Shown piece after piece: positions 25,101 to 33,321 of a DNA stretch of 34,202 nt. The stretch comes from Moraxella sp. (GTDB lineage: Bacteria; Pseudomonadota; Gammaproteobacteria; Pseudomonadales; Moraxellaceae), in contig JAUNDZ010000020.1 of NCBI GenBank assembly GCA_030525825.1, positions 1 through 34,202 on the forward strand, in the 5' to 3' direction. The notes beneath the pieces were generated by a model. The model made no database searches and was not told where the DNA came from. It was given only the letters and a program-made list of their open reading frames with translations. The position numbers and the translations under genes are program-made. Position 1 is the first letter of the stretch; each line of letters starts with the position of its first letter.

Positions 25101-26529
25101 TGGTATGCTGCTGTCGGATAACATCCGCCTGCAAGCCGCCTTTAACCATTTGCACATCTTTATCGACCCAAATCCAGATGCCAAAGCGTCTTTTGTTGAA
25201 CGCAAGCGTCTGTTTGAGCTACCCCGTTCGGCATGGACAGATTATGATGCCAATCTCATTAGCGAAGGTGGCGGGGTGTTTAACCGTACGGATAAAGCCA
25301 TCCATATCACACCACAGATGAAAGAAGCCTTTGACATCAGCGAAGACAGTCTTACGCCAAATGAGTTGCTCAATAAGCTACTAAAAGCCCCTGTGGACTT
25401 GATTTGGAATGGCGGTATCGGCACCTACATCAAAGCGACAGACGAAGAGCATGCTGATGTCGGCGACCGTGCCAATGATGCCATTCGTGTCAATGGTAGT
25501 GAGGTGCGTGCCAAGGTGGTTGGCGAAGGTGGTAACTTGGGCTGCACCCAAAAAGGTCGTATCGAATACGCCCAAAATGGCGGTCGTATCTACACCGATG
25601 CCATCGACAACTCAGCAGGCGTGAACTGCTCTGACCATGAAGTGAACATCAAGATTCTGCTCGGTTCGGTGGTACAAAAAGACGACATGACCATCACGCA
25701 GCGTAATGTGCTACTAGAAAGCATGACGGACGAAGTGGCAAAATTGGTACTGCGTCAAAATTACCTACAACCCCAAGCCATCGAGCTGTCAGCTCGTGAA
25801 GCGGCACACAGATTGCCTGAGCATCACAGCTTCATGCAGTTCTTGGAGAATTTGGGCCGCCTAGATCGCAGCATCGAGTATCTGCCAACCGATGAGACAG
25901 TAGCGACGCTCAAACAGCAAAGCAAGGGTCTGACCAACCCAGAGTTTGCCATTTTACTTTCTTATGGCAAAATGTGGGTCTATGATGAGATGTTATCTGG
26001 CGATTTGACCGATGATGCGTACTTCTTAGATGAGCTAAAAAAGTATTTCCCAAATGCACTGACCGCACCGTATTTTGATGAGATGGTGAATCATCGTCTG
26101 CACCGTGAAATCATCTGCACCTATCTAACCAACGGTCTGGTGAACCGACTGGGCATCGAAGCGGTGTATGACATCTACACGCAGACCAAGCGTAGTATCG
26201 CCGACATTACCCGTGCCTATGCGGTGGTGCGTGATGCCTTGGATGTGCAGTCGTTGTGGCAGTCGCTAGAAGAGCTAGACAATCAGGTGTCGGCACAGTT
26301 GCAGTTGGATATGGAGCTTGCCCTGCGTGAGTCTCTAAAAGTGGCGATGATTACGCTGCTTAATGCCCATGAGTCGCTGGATGTGGCACAGCTTGTATCG
26401 CAGCTAAACATCAACCGTGATGCCATTGATACCGCTTATCAAGCACAGCTAGAACAAGCAGGTGTAGCAAGCCATACGGCAACCATCTTTGCCAAATTGC
26501 CTGCCATGGTACAAAGTATCCAAGCTTAA
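22117..26529 (+). CDS. gdhB: Large NAD-specific glutamate dehydrogenase (GDH-180 class)
   Basis: A protein of about 1470 residues belonging to the bacterial NAD-glutamate dehydrogenase family, which deaminates glutamate to 2-oxoglutarate and ammonia, usually for catabolism. The N-terminal half holds the regulatory region with ACT-like folds (HHFSQLKHHNG...; DWVVDNHFIFMGFREYRFDE). The catalytic core starts near residue 800 with GGKVARGGLRWSDR, MVKNSVIVPVGSKGGFVCK, DDPYLVVAADKGTASFSD and the dinucleotide-binding GIGDMSGDVFGNGML (about 983), then EGGNLGCTQKGRIEYA. Family members are commonly about 1580-1650 residues, so the regulatory part is somewhat shorter here. ATGs lie at 22105 and 22117; the second has GGAA 8 nt upstream. 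A terminator follows. Confidence 0.94.
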   Translation: MKELMIDAGRIANITRIAIDKSSEDAALLTKFIDIYYQKLHHDVAADFHDNDLAGMALHHFSQLKHHNGTSPRLAVINPVSDEHYFTSKHSIIQMAAFDRPFLTDTMLMMLEKKGVSVKRIHNSLVKVVRNELGQIIDVVQTDESDASIAQQYSLFHAEIARQDEAVLAEIYEALLARINTLDVIVADWSQMRDKLKSIRQEMESTPIPTVHHSKDEVLNFLDWVVDNHFIFMGFREYRFDEIGENAELYSVGGSGLGVLRGSSEDALSQSFHRLPNELKHLLSLPRVILLSKSRHESPVHRPVYMDFLGIHKYDENGKLVGEYRFVGLLTSLAYQTRVSNIPLLREKANQILEMSGLPKNGHSYLKLGHIINTLPRDDLFQADISELYPMVLSISQLQDKNRLRLFTRIDHYQRFVSCLVYIPRHKFDTKLRIQIQEVLTRAYGGESSNFTTEFNELHHARVHIHVRTTPGQVKAVDTKALESQLTALMQDWSDEYARILSDEVGESKANQLIHLYGDAIPAAYKERYDASTAVADTKRLLAINADNPMSWRLYQPVGKGLDKLTLKLYGQGKPTILSHILPILENFGVLVLNAQTFKFSSNAKVNHNAGTWLQEYELKLRDGMSIDLDVVRTQFEDSLREIWLGNIESDRLNELILVSGLDAYDVLILRALSRYMVQARAPFSNEYIHTALVNNPAISEQLVELFHAKMSPDVAERDAAIASAKARIKEQLASVSSLDEDRIIHWFLDLIDALLRTNHYQVDEMGNRKNRLSFKFAASQIPHLPKPKPMFEIYVYSPRIEGVHLRGGKVARGGLRWSDRMEDYRTEVLGLVKAQMVKNSVIVPVGSKGGFVCKDRTKATNRELWQAEGVACYQTFIRGLLDLTDNLVDGQVVPPNNTVRHDADDPYLVVAADKGTASFSDIANAVSAEYGFWLQDAFASGGSAGYDHKGMGITARGAWESVKRHFRLMDKDIQNRDELTVVGIGDMSGDVFGNGMLLSDNIRLQAAFNHLHIFIDPNPDAKASFVERKRLFELPRSAWTDYDANLISEGGGVFNRTDKAIHITPQMKEAFDISEDSLTPNELLNKLLKAPVDLIWNGGIGTYIKATDEEHADVGDRANDAIRVNGSEVRAKVVGEGGNLGCTQKGRIEYAQNGGRIYTDAIDNSAGVNCSDHEVNIKILLGSVVQKDDMTITQRNVLLESMTDEVAKLVLRQNYLQPQAIELSAREAAHRLPEHHSFMQFLENLGRLDRSIEYLPTDETVATLKQQSKGLTNPEFAILLSYGKMWVYDEMLSGDLTDDAYFLDELKKYFPNALTAPYFDEMVNHRLHREIICTYLTNGLVNRLGIEAVYDIYTQTKRSIADITRAYAVVRDALDVQSLWQSLEELDNQVSAQLQLDMELALRESLKVAMITLLNAHESLDVAQLVSQLNINRDAIDTAYQAQLEQAGVASHTATIFAKLPAMVQSIQA

Positions 26530-26557
26530 TTGGCTTCATGCCATAAAATCTTGAAAC

Positions 26558-26594
26558 AAAAAAAATCAGAGTCATGGCGGCTCTGATTTTTTTT
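26558..26594 (+). terminator. Intrinsic terminator of the glutamate dehydrogenase gene
   Basis: A perfect 14-bp stem (26558-26571 with 26581-26594) with a 9-nt loop, bearing A- and T-runs, lies 28 nt after the stop codon. The 26530-27108 interval otherwise holds a palindrome, a decayed WG-repeat gene and the mnmG promoter. Confidence 0.92.
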
Positions 26595-26622
26595 ATTAAA
26601 TGGTGATGTGGTGGGGTGTGGG

Positions 26623-26649
26623 AATGATATTAGTGGAGCTAATATCATT
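26623..26649. repeat. Perfect 11-bp palindrome
   Basis: AATGATATTAG (26623-26633) and CTAATATCATT (26639-26649) are perfect inverted copies around a 5-nt loop. There is no T-run on either side strong enough for a terminator. It stands just before the WG-repeat remnant, so it may belong to the lost gene's control region. Confidence 0.55.
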
Positions 26650-26682
26650 TTAGAAACTGTTGTTAATACTGTACTATTTCTT

Positions 26683-26987
26683 TTTAAATATGATTGCCTT
26701 AAAAAATTCAGTAAAGGATTGGTGGTAGTTGTTTAAAATAAAAAAATGGGGTTTATTGATAGTATTGGAAATGCTGTTATTCCTGCACAATACGATGACG
26801 CCTATCTATTTAATGAAAATTGGCAAGTGTTAAAAAAGATGACAAATAGAACTTTATTGACAAAATAGGCAACATTATTATTCCGATGATATATGATAAC
26901 GCCCATTATTTTAGTCAAGACAGAGCTAAAGTTAAATAAAGAGGCAAAACTTTCTATATCGACAAACAAGGTAATCGCTTGCCCTAG
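26683..26987 (+). pseudogene. Decayed WG-repeat protein gene (C-terminal fragment)
   Basis: Translated in two frames, this stretch spells successive WG (KWG) repeats. Frame one gives KKFSKGLVVVV, a stop (26734-26736), then MGFIDSIGNAVIPAQYDDAY. After a frameshift near 26833 the other frame gives NFIDKIGNIIIPMIYDNAHY, then DRAKVK, a stop, and GKTFYIDKQGNRLP with a final TAG at 26985-26987. The pattern G.(W/F)(G/F)(F/Y)ID..GN.(V/I)IP..YD.A is diagnostic of the repeat. At least three in-frame stops or shifts show the gene is dead. WG-repeat proteins are mostly surface or secreted proteins of unknown role. No intact copy is seen in the window. Confidence 0.82.
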
Positions 26988-27071
26988 TTTCAAAAATCGC
27001 TTTATCCATGCATAAGGCAGTTATTTTTCACTCAAATTTTGCAACAATTTCCCCAACTTTGACCCAAAACC

Positions 27072-27080
27072 TGCTATAAT
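27072..27080 (+). promoter_or_regulatory. Extended -10 promoter element for mnmG
   Basis: A perfect extended -10 (TGCTATAAT) lies 28 nt before the mnmG start, giving a predicted leader of about 20 nt. A TTGACC at 27059 is too close to be its -35. No clear ribosome-binding site precedes the ATG. Confidence 0.65.
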
Positions 27081-27108
27081 ACCCCATTTTCTTTTAATTT
27101 TTAAAACT

Positions 27109-29010
27109 ATGACAAACTATACTTATCCCAAATCCTATGGCGTGATTGTGATTGGCGGTGGACACGCAGGCACCGAAGCCGCTCTTGCTTCGGCTCGTAT
27201 GGGCGTGCCGACAATGCTCATCACCCACAACATTGAGACGCTCGGACAGATGAGCTGTAACCCTGCCATCGGTGGCATTGGCAAATCGCACCTAGTCAAA
27301 GAAGTGGACGCAATGGGCGGTGTGATGGCACTTGCCACCGACCACGCAGGCATTCAGTTTCGAGTGCTAAACAGTCGTAAAGGGGCAGCGGTGCGTGCCA
27401 CACGAGCCCAAGCCGACCGCTTGCTATATAAGGCGTACATTCGCCACACGCTAGAAAATCAGCCTAATCTTGACTTATTCCAGCAGCCCGTTGATGACAT
27501 TATTATCGAAAACGGCAAGGCGGTGGCGGTCGTTACCGCAAGTGGTGTTCGCATTAATGCCCAAAGTATTGTACTGACTTCGGGGACTTTTTTGGGTGGG
27601 GTGATTCACATTGGCTTACAGCATCAGTCTGGTGGGCGGGCGGGCGATATGCCATCGATTCGCTTGGCTGACCGTTTGCGTGAGCTAAACTTACCTGTCG
27701 GACGACTCAAAACAGGCACGCCCGCTCGTATTGACGCTCGCACGGTGGATTTTTCTGTGATGACCGTACAGCACGGCGATACGCCTTTTCCTGTGATGAG
27801 TTATCGTGGGCGTGTGGAGATGCACCCACGCCAAATCCCTTGCTACATTACCCACACCAACGAACGCACGCACGAGATTATCCGTGCCAACCTTGACCGC
27901 AGTCCAATGTTTAGCGGTAAGATTGAGGGTGTCGGACCCCGTTATTGTCCGTCCATTGAAGATAAGATTCACCGCTTTGCCGACAAGGACAGTCATCAGA
28001 TTTTTATTGAGCCAGAGGGTCTGACCACGCACGAGCTGTATCCTAACGGCATTTCTACCAGTTTGCCCTTTGATGTGCAGATTGACTTTATTCATACAAT
28101 GAAAGGGCTTGAAAACGCCCATATCATACGCCCCGGCTACGCCATTGAATACGATTATTTTGACCCCCAAAATTTAAAGCCGACTTTGGAGACCAAATCT
28201 ATTGACTGCCTGTATTTTGCAGGGCAAATCAATGGCACGACAGGCTACGAGGAGGCGGCCGCACAAGGAATGCTTGCTGGCATTAACGCTGCTCTTGCCG
28301 TGCAGGATAAGGGCGTATGGACACCGCAAAGGCATGAGTCTTATCTTGGCGTGCTGGTGGACGATTTGATTACGCACGGTACCAAAGAGCCGTATCGTAT
28401 GTTCACAAGCCGTGCCGAACACCGTCTGCTCCTGCGTGAAGACAATGCTGACCAACGCCTAACGCCAATCGCTCACGAGCTTGGCTTGATTGACGACACC
28501 CAATGGGCAAGTTTTAATCAAAAAATGGAAAGCATCGAGAGCGAAACCGCCCGCCTAAAAGACCTGTGGGCAACGCCAAATAATACCATTGGTAGAGCCT
28601 TTATGGAAAATACAGGCGAGGCTTTGACCAAAGAAAATAGCCTACTTGACCTATTGAAACGCCCCAACATTTCATTTGCTGACATTGCCAAAGTCTCAGA
28701 CAGCACGGTATCTGATGAAGTGGGCGAGCAGATTGAAATTGGCGTCAAATATCAAGGCTATATTGACCGCCAAAACGATGAAATTGAGCAAATGCGAAAG
28801 CTAGAAAATACCGCTCTGCCTTTGGATTTTGATTATAAATCGGTGTCTGGACTGTCTAATGAAGTGGTCGCCAAACTCTCTCATATCCGTCCTGCCACGC
28901 TAGGGCAGGCGAGCCGTATCAGTGGTATTACCCCTGCGGCGGTGAGTTTATTGGCGATGACTTTGAAGAAACAGAAGAAAATGAAAGAAGTGGAGAAATT
29001 GGCGGAGTAG
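27109..29010 (+). CDS. mnmG: tRNA uridine-5-carboxymethylaminomethyl modification enzyme
   Basis: A 633-residue MnmG (GidA), the FAD-dependent partner of MnmE that installs the cmnm5/nm5 group on wobble U34 of certain tRNAs. The FAD-binding GGGHAG is at residues 16-21 ([17 protein letters not shown]), followed by [32 protein letters not shown], the [13 protein letters not shown] block and [20 protein letters not shown]. The C-terminal helical domain, ending in [15 protein letters not shown], binds MnmE and tRNA. The length is standard. The neighbour rsmG, common next to mnmG in other bacteria, is absent, and mnmE is not in the window. A perfect palindrome at 29053-29074 follows the gene. Confidence 0.97.
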   Translation: MTNYTYPKSYGVIVIGGGHAGTEAALASARMGVPTMLITHNIETLGQMSCNPAIGGIGKSHLVKEVDAMGGVMALATDHAGIQFRVLNSRKGAAVRATRAQADRLLYKAYIRHTLENQPNLDLFQQPVDDIIIENGKAVAVVTASGVRINAQSIVLTSGTFLGGVIHIGLQHQSGGRAGDMPSIRLADRLRELNLPVGRLKTGTPARIDARTVDFSVMTVQHGDTPFPVMSYRGRVEMHPRQIPCYITHTNERTHEIIRANLDRSPMFSGKIEGVGPRYCPSIEDKIHRFADKDSHQIFIEPEGLTTHELYPNGISTSLPFDVQIDFIHTMKGLENAHIIRPGYAIEYDYFDPQNLKPTLETKSIDCLYFAGQINGTTGYEEAAAQGMLAGINAALAVQDKGVWTPQRHESYLGVLVDDLITHGTKEPYRMFTSRAEHRLLLREDNADQRLTPIAHELGLIDDTQWASFNQKMESIESETARLKDLWATPNNTIGRAFMENTGEALTKENSLLDLLKRPNISFADIAKVSDSTVSDEVGEQIEIGVKYQGYIDRQNDEIEQMRKLENTALPLDFDYKSVSGLSNEVVAKLSHIRPATLGQASRISGITPAAVSLLAMTLKKQKKMKEVEKLAE

Positions 29011-29052
29011 GTGTTTATGCCTACCGAGCCAGATTTTGGCAGCAGACTTGTA

Positions 29053-29074
29053 GGGGCAAATCATTATTTGCCCC
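29053..29074. repeat. Perfect 9-bp palindrome GGGGCAAAT/ATTTGCCCC
   Basis: The arms 29053-29061 and 29066-29074 flank a CATT loop, 43 nt after mnmG. No T-run follows. GTAGGGGC...GCCCC palindromes of this look occur as interspersed repeats in various genomes, so this may be a copy of a dispersed element. Confidence 0.5.
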
Positions 29075-29229
29075 ATTGAGTGATTTTGCCCTAATCATCC
29101 AAATATAATCGGTTGTAATTTTAAAGTTTGTTTGGTGTATTTTTAAGTAAGCTACGCACCGTTGCAGGGCTTGAAAAACGGTGTGTTGTATACATTTTTA
29201 ATTCATTTAAAACAACCAAGAAAGCCGCA

Positions 29230-29580
29230 ATGACACTCAGTATAAATACCCTAAACTCCGACATTGCCAAACTCAAATTTCACAATTCTTGCCTATTATA
29301 TTTGATTGGCGAGTTAAGAGATGATAAAAAGACAAAATTCCCAACAATGCAAGAAGTGTGCGTGTTATTTGATTTATCCAATGATGATTTAAAAGTCATT
29401 TTAAAACACATTAAAGATTATCAAGATGTGGATGAACTTATCAACACCACTTTACCAGAATTCTCCCAAACAATCAGTGCTGACGGCTTGTTATTTATCA
29501 TCAAAGGCATTAAAAATAGTGTGAGTGGTAAGCTAAAAAAGTCTTGTAAGAGCTTGTTAAAAGATTATAAAAATAGATAA
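29230..29580 (+). CDS. Hypothetical protein, 116 residues
   Basis: I do not recognise this protein. From the ATG at 29230 (MTLSINTLNSDIAKLKF) it has 116 residues, mostly alpha-helical and rich in Lys, Leu, Asp and Asn, with a basic C-terminus (KLKKSCKSLLKDYKNR). The middle contains FPTMQEVCVLFDLSNDDLKVI, which could form a small helix-turn-helix-like unit, but no DNA-binding claim is justified. The frame can be extended to 29128, but the first 34 residues look non-coding. It lies 219 nt after mnmG, and the AEC permease gene starts 124 nt further on. Its AT-richness exceeds that of its neighbours, which may hint at acquisition. Confidence 0.6.
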   Translation: MTLSINTLNSDIAKLKFHNSCLLYLIGELRDDKKTKFPTMQEVCVLFDLSNDDLKVILKHIKDYQDVDELINTTLPEFSQTISADGLLFIIKGIKNSVSGKLKKSCKSLLKDYKNR

Positions 29581-29704
29581 AAAACCTTGCCTTATCCGTG
29601 ATGCTGCTGATTTGATTGAGTGAAAATGTCAATAAATCATTTTTATTTTGATAAGTTTTGTATTATCATAAGTTATTATTTTACAAAAACACATAACAAA
29701 AGCC

Positions 29705-30673
29705 ATGAACCCCCAAGAAATTCTCCACGCCATCAGCTTTGCCTTTATGATTGTCTTTCCAAACCTAGCCTTAATGGGGCTGGGTTTTTATTTGCGGCGA
29801 GCAGGTAAAATAGGTGGCAGTTTTGTTGATACGGCATCAAGCGTTGTTTTTAATTTTGGCTTGCCGTGCCTACTCTTTTTTAGTGTGATAAAAAGCGAAG
29901 TAAATTTTGCCGAGCAAAGCACGCTTCTTATGGCGGGGTTCATCACCACCTTTGTGCTGTTTTTTGGGGCGGAAATTTATGCCAAATTTTTTGTCCCTAG
30001 CGTTCGTGATAAGGGCGTGTTCGTGCAGGGGGTGTTTCGCTCCAACATGGCGATTATCTCTTTGTCGGTGGCGACCAACGCTTATGGGGCGGTGGGGACA
30101 AGCGTGGGTGCGGTGTACATGGGCGTGATTACGATACTCTATAACATCTTATCGGTCATCACGCTCTCTCGCACGAGCCAAAACACCGATTTTAAATCCC
30201 AAAGCATCGATGTCATCAAAAAGATTTTTACAAATCCGCTCATCATTGCCCTAGTCTCCGCCTTTATTTATAAGGGTGTTGGCTTGCCCTTGCCGCCCGC
30301 TCCCATCACTAAGACGGGCGAGCTGCTCGCCAATGTCGCCTTGCCACTGGCACTCATCTGTGCAGGGGCGACCCTTGATATTAAGTCCATGCTCGGTCTG
30401 TCGGGGGTGTCCATGCAGGCGAGCATTGGGCGGGTTATCGTCGCTCCGCTACTGGCGGTAGTGGTGGGTGTGCTGCTTAAACTGCCCCCTGTGCAGTTTG
30501 GCGTGCTGTTTGTGATGGTGGCAAGCCCTGCGGCAGCGGCAAGCTATGTGATGGCAAAGGCGATGGGCGGTAACGATGTGCTGGCGGCGAACATTTTGGC
30601 GTTTACCACTGTTGTTAGTATGATAGGCATGGCAATTGGCATGGCGTGGCTACGCATGGTAGGCTTGGTCTAG
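29705..30673 (+). CDS. AEC-family (auxin efflux carrier-like) permease
   Basis: A 322-residue inner-membrane protein with about ten helices, the usual size of bacterial AEC permeases. Recognisable are NLALMGLGFYLRRAGKI in the first helices, FVQGVFRSNMAIISLSVATNAYG (the QG..R.N family block), the half-repeat start KKIFTNPLIIALVSAFI, LLANVALPLALICAGATLD and the late VASPAAAASYVMAKAMGG. Bacterial members carry malate, malonate or other small organic acids; the substrate here is unknown. The gene ends 14 nt before a strong terminator and looks monocistronic. Confidence 0.92.
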   Translation: MNPQEILHAISFAFMIVFPNLALMGLGFYLRRAGKIGGSFVDTASSVVFNFGLPCLLFFSVIKSEVNFAEQSTLLMAGFITTFVLFFGAEIYAKFFVPSVRDKGVFVQGVFRSNMAIISLSVATNAYGAVGTSVGAVYMGVITILYNILSVITLSRTSQNTDFKSQSIDVIKKIFTNPLIIALVSAFIYKGVGLPLPPAPITKTGELLANVALPLALICAGATLDIKSMLGLSGVSMQASIGRVIVAPLLAVVVGVLLKLPPVQFGVLFVMVASPAAAASYVMAKAMGGNDVLAANILAFTTVVSMIGMAIGMAWLRMVGLV

Positions 30674-30687
30674 TTGGTATTTAAGCA

Positions 30688-30717
30688 AAAAAATGAGCCG
30701 AAGTTGGCTCATTTTTT
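30688..30717. terminator. Bidirectional intrinsic terminator
   Basis: A perfect 12-bp stem (AAAAAATGAGCC / GGCTCATTTTTT) with a 6-nt loop lies 14 nt after the AEC permease stop. Its A- and T-runs also suit the opposite strand, where it lies about 107 nt beyond the roxA stop. Confidence 0.9.
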
Positions 30718-30823
30718 AGATTGGGGTTGGTTAGCAGTTTTAATGATATGTCATCAAGCATGCCATAAAAAAGTGGATGGTTTATTCATGATTGTCAATT
30801 GAATTTTATCATTGGAGTGGTAA

Positions 30824-31981
30824 CTAAATCAAAATCAGCCAATTGTCATTTAGCCAAGTAGCACAGCTTGACAGTAACTCATCATCTAAGTCATCAAAGA
30901 TGATGGCGTCCCCGCTCGTAAATTGCTCGATGAGTGATGACTCTTTGTCATCAAAGCAGACACTCTCGCCATTGATGTACCACTGCCCATTTTGTAGTAC
31001 AAATCGGCAGGCGGGATTAATCATGAGACACTCGCCATTTTGCAAGCGTTCGCCCAGCTCATCGGGGCTTTGCTCATCATCAAAGGCGACCAAATCATAC
31101 TGGCGTTTGCTCACAAGTTCGCTTAATGCTTGGGTTAAGATGGCGTTGCCCTTATCTGAATTTAGTAGGTCGATAAGTTTGTCTTTAATGGCACTCACGC
31201 TCTCATCGGACAGCTCATAAGGGTTGTCTTGTAAATCTTGGGGCAATATCATGGGCGAGAACAGCTCATGCTCGCCTGTGGCGACATCTGCTAGCTCGTC
31301 TAGTACCTGCACCATGTTCGGACGGCGAAAGCCAAATGAAAAAGTCAAACAGTCATCCACCGCCAATCCATAATGGCTAAGGCGTGGCGGTACATACAAG
31401 ACATCGCCAGCTTTTAGCACTTCATCAAAGATAATCTGCCCCATGTCATCAAGCAGGCGAATGGGCTGACCTTCAACAAAAGGCGTGCCAACTTCGCACA
31501 TCTTACCAAGCTGCCAGCGGCGAGACCCGTAGCCCTGTGCCAAAAACACATCATATTCATCATAGTGCATACCCACCGAACCGCCCGCCTGTGCGACCGA
31601 TACCATGATGTCATCTTGTTGCCATTTTGGAATAAAATCAAAGGCTTGCCACAGCTCACCAAGCTCAGGCGACCATTGTTCTAGATTTTGTACCAGCACC
31701 GTCCATAGCGTTGGTGTTTTTTGTAAATCGCTTTCGGTCAGTGGCGAGCTTTTGAGCGTCCATTGGCTGGGATCTTCGTCTTTTTGGGTAATAAGTCGTG
31801 CTGATACGCCGTCTTCAATGGCTAAGTCTAGCACATCGGTTGGCTCAAACATCCCTGCAAGGGCAGGCAGACCGTTTTTGATGAGTAGGGGCTTTTTTTG
31901 CCAATATTCTGCCAAAAATACTTTTGGGCTGATGTCGGGAGGTAGGCAAAAGGGCAGTTGGTCGTTTGCTTGATGGCTCAT
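30824..31981 (-). CDS. roxA: 50S ribosomal protein L16 arginine 3-hydroxylase
   Basis: A 385-residue cupin/JmjC-like 2-oxoglutarate oxygenase of the YcfD/RoxA type, which hydroxylates an arginine of ribosomal protein L16. The N-terminus carries the family signature FLAEYWQKKPLLIKN. The iron facial triad is H139-x-D141 (VGMHYDEYDVFLAQ) and H203 (PPRLSHYGLA), the same pattern as H125, D127 and H187 of E. coli YcfD; RRWQLG follows the first pair as in that family. The C-terminal third corresponds to the dimerisation and winged-helix region. It is divergent from prmB, which modifies ribosomal protein L3, so two ribosome-modifying enzymes flank one short intergenic region (31982-32161). Confidence 0.92.
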   Translation of the reverse strand: MSHQANDQLPFCLPPDISPKVFLAEYWQKKPLLIKNGLPALAGMFEPTDVLDLAIEDGVSARLITQKDEDPSQWTLKSSPLTESDLQKTPTLWTVLVQNLEQWSPELGELWQAFDFIPKWQQDDIMVSVAQAGGSVGMHYDEYDVFLAQGYGSRRWQLGKMCEVGTPFVEGQPIRLLDDMGQIIFDEVLKAGDVLYVPPRLSHYGLAVDDCLTFSFGFRRPNMVQVLDELADVATGEHELFSPMILPQDLQDNPYELSDESVSAIKDKLIDLLNSDKGNAILTQALSELVSKRQYDLVAFDDEQSPDELGERLQNGECLMINPACRFVLQNGQWYINGESVCFDDKESSLIEQFTSGDAIIFDDLDDELLSSCATWLNDNWLILI

Positions 31982-32100
31982 GGTGTTGTCTCTTTTTTAA
32001 AATCATTGGTTATTTTAGCAATTTTTAACCAAAAAAACCATGTGAGCGGTTAAATTTTAGCGATTGAGATGAAATCGCTCGTCAAGATACACAAAATCGG

Positions 32101-32129
32101 TTTAAAAAACACAAAATTTTCTTTATAAT
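32101..32129 (+). promoter_or_regulatory. Candidate promoter for prmB
   Basis: TATAAT at 32124-32129 is perfect and has TTTAAA (32101-32106) 17 bp upstream as a 4/6 -35. The predicted transcription start is about 25 nt before the prmB ATG. Confidence 0.55.
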
Positions 32130-32161
32130 GATGAATAATTTATCTTTAAAAAGGCAATATC

Positions 32162-33283
32162 ATGTCAGACACCCCCCACACATACGACGAATCACACGAT
32201 GAATTTTATGAGGAAGTCCTACAAGGATTTGACGATAATGGCAAGCTAAGCGATGCCCAAGTGCAGGCTCTGTACGATGAGCTGGACGAGGCAGGGCGAA
32301 ATCTACGCACCATTCGTGATTTTATTCGTTTTTGTGTCTCCAAATTGCGTGAATATGATGTCGTGGTGGCACAGGGGACGACCGATGAGTTTGCCGAAAG
32401 CTCCGCCATCGTGCTACACACCTTAAATTTGGACTGGGAGGCGAACCCTGAGATTTTGGATTGTCGCTTGACCGACAGCGAAAAACAGGCGGTGTTAGAG
32501 CTGTTGGGTCGCCGCATTACCGAGCGTAAGCCGTTGTCTTATCTGATTAATCTGTCATATTTTTGCAATCTGCCCTTTTATGTTGATGAGCGAGTGTTGA
32601 TTCCACGCTCGCCCATTGCTGAGCTCATCAGTCAGCAGTTTTATCCGTATTTTGATGTGGATAATGCAGGCAAAAATAAGTTTTTCTCACATGGCTTACA
32701 AGAACTACAACTGTCGCCCCCTGAGCGGATTTTGGATTTGTGTACAGGCTCTGGCTGTATCGCCATTGCTTTGGCGGTCAATTTTCCTGATGCCAATGTG
32801 GACGGGGCGGACATTGACAAAGATGCCCTAGAAGTGGCGTGGACAAATGTTGAGCATCACAACCTAGAACACCAAGTAAACCTACTACAAAGCGACTTGT
32901 TTGAAAAAATCCCTGCCGAGAATCAGTACGAGCTGATTGTTACCAATCCCCCTTATGTCGATGCCGAGGACATGGCAGAGCTGCCGCCAGAATTTTTGCA
33001 CGAGCCAGAACACGCCCTAGCCGCAGGGCAAGATGGCTTGGATTTGGTACATCAAATCCTATACCATGCCCCTGACTATCTGACCCGTGATGGACTGTTG
33101 GTGTGTGAGGTGGGCAACAGCGAATGGCATCTGCGTCAGGCGTATCCTGAGATTCAGTTTGACTGGCTGACTTTCCAAAAGGGCGGTAGTGGGGTGTTTG
33201 CCATCACTTGCGAAGAACTGCTAGAATACCGTGATGAATTTGCACGGCAAGTTGAACGAGTTAAGTCATCGTCAGCCATCTAA
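32162..33283 (+). CDS. prmB: Ribosomal protein L3 glutamine N5-methyltransferase
   Basis: A 373-residue class I methyltransferase of the HemK/PrmB group that methylates the glutamine of ribosomal protein L3. The SAM-binding motif I is ILDLCTGSGCIAIAL (from about residue 190) and the substrate-clamping NPPY is at residues 262-265 (VTNPPYVDAEDM), followed by PPEFLHEPEHALAAGQDGLD, a PrmB marker. YFCNLPFYVDERVLIPRSPI is the standard N-domain link. It is longer than E. coli PrmB (310): an acidic extension of about 35 residues at the N-terminus and a short insertion near residue 170 account for this. aroC follows after 38 nt, a conserved gene order. Confidence 0.93.
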   Translation: MSDTPHTYDESHDEFYEEVLQGFDDNGKLSDAQVQALYDELDEAGRNLRTIRDFIRFCVSKLREYDVVVAQGTTDEFAESSAIVLHTLNLDWEANPEILDCRLTDSEKQAVLELLGRRITERKPLSYLINLSYFCNLPFYVDERVLIPRSPIAELISQQFYPYFDVDNAGKNKFFSHGLQELQLSPPERILDLCTGSGCIAIALAVNFPDANVDGADIDKDALEVAWTNVEHHNLEHQVNLLQSDLFEKIPAENQYELIVTNPPYVDAEDMAELPPEFLHEPEHALAAGQDGLDLVHQILYHAPDYLTRDGLLVCEVGNSEWHLRQAYPEIQFDWLTFQKGGSGVFAITCEELLEYRDEFARQVERVKSSSAI

Positions 33284-33321
33284 TGCAAACTGACTAAATA
33301 AAACCAATAAGGAAAAAAATT

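Noticed and set aside
27691-28170. 159-codon minus-strand open frame
   Set aside because: It is antisense to the conserved core of mnmG, with no ribosome-binding site and no recognisable domain.
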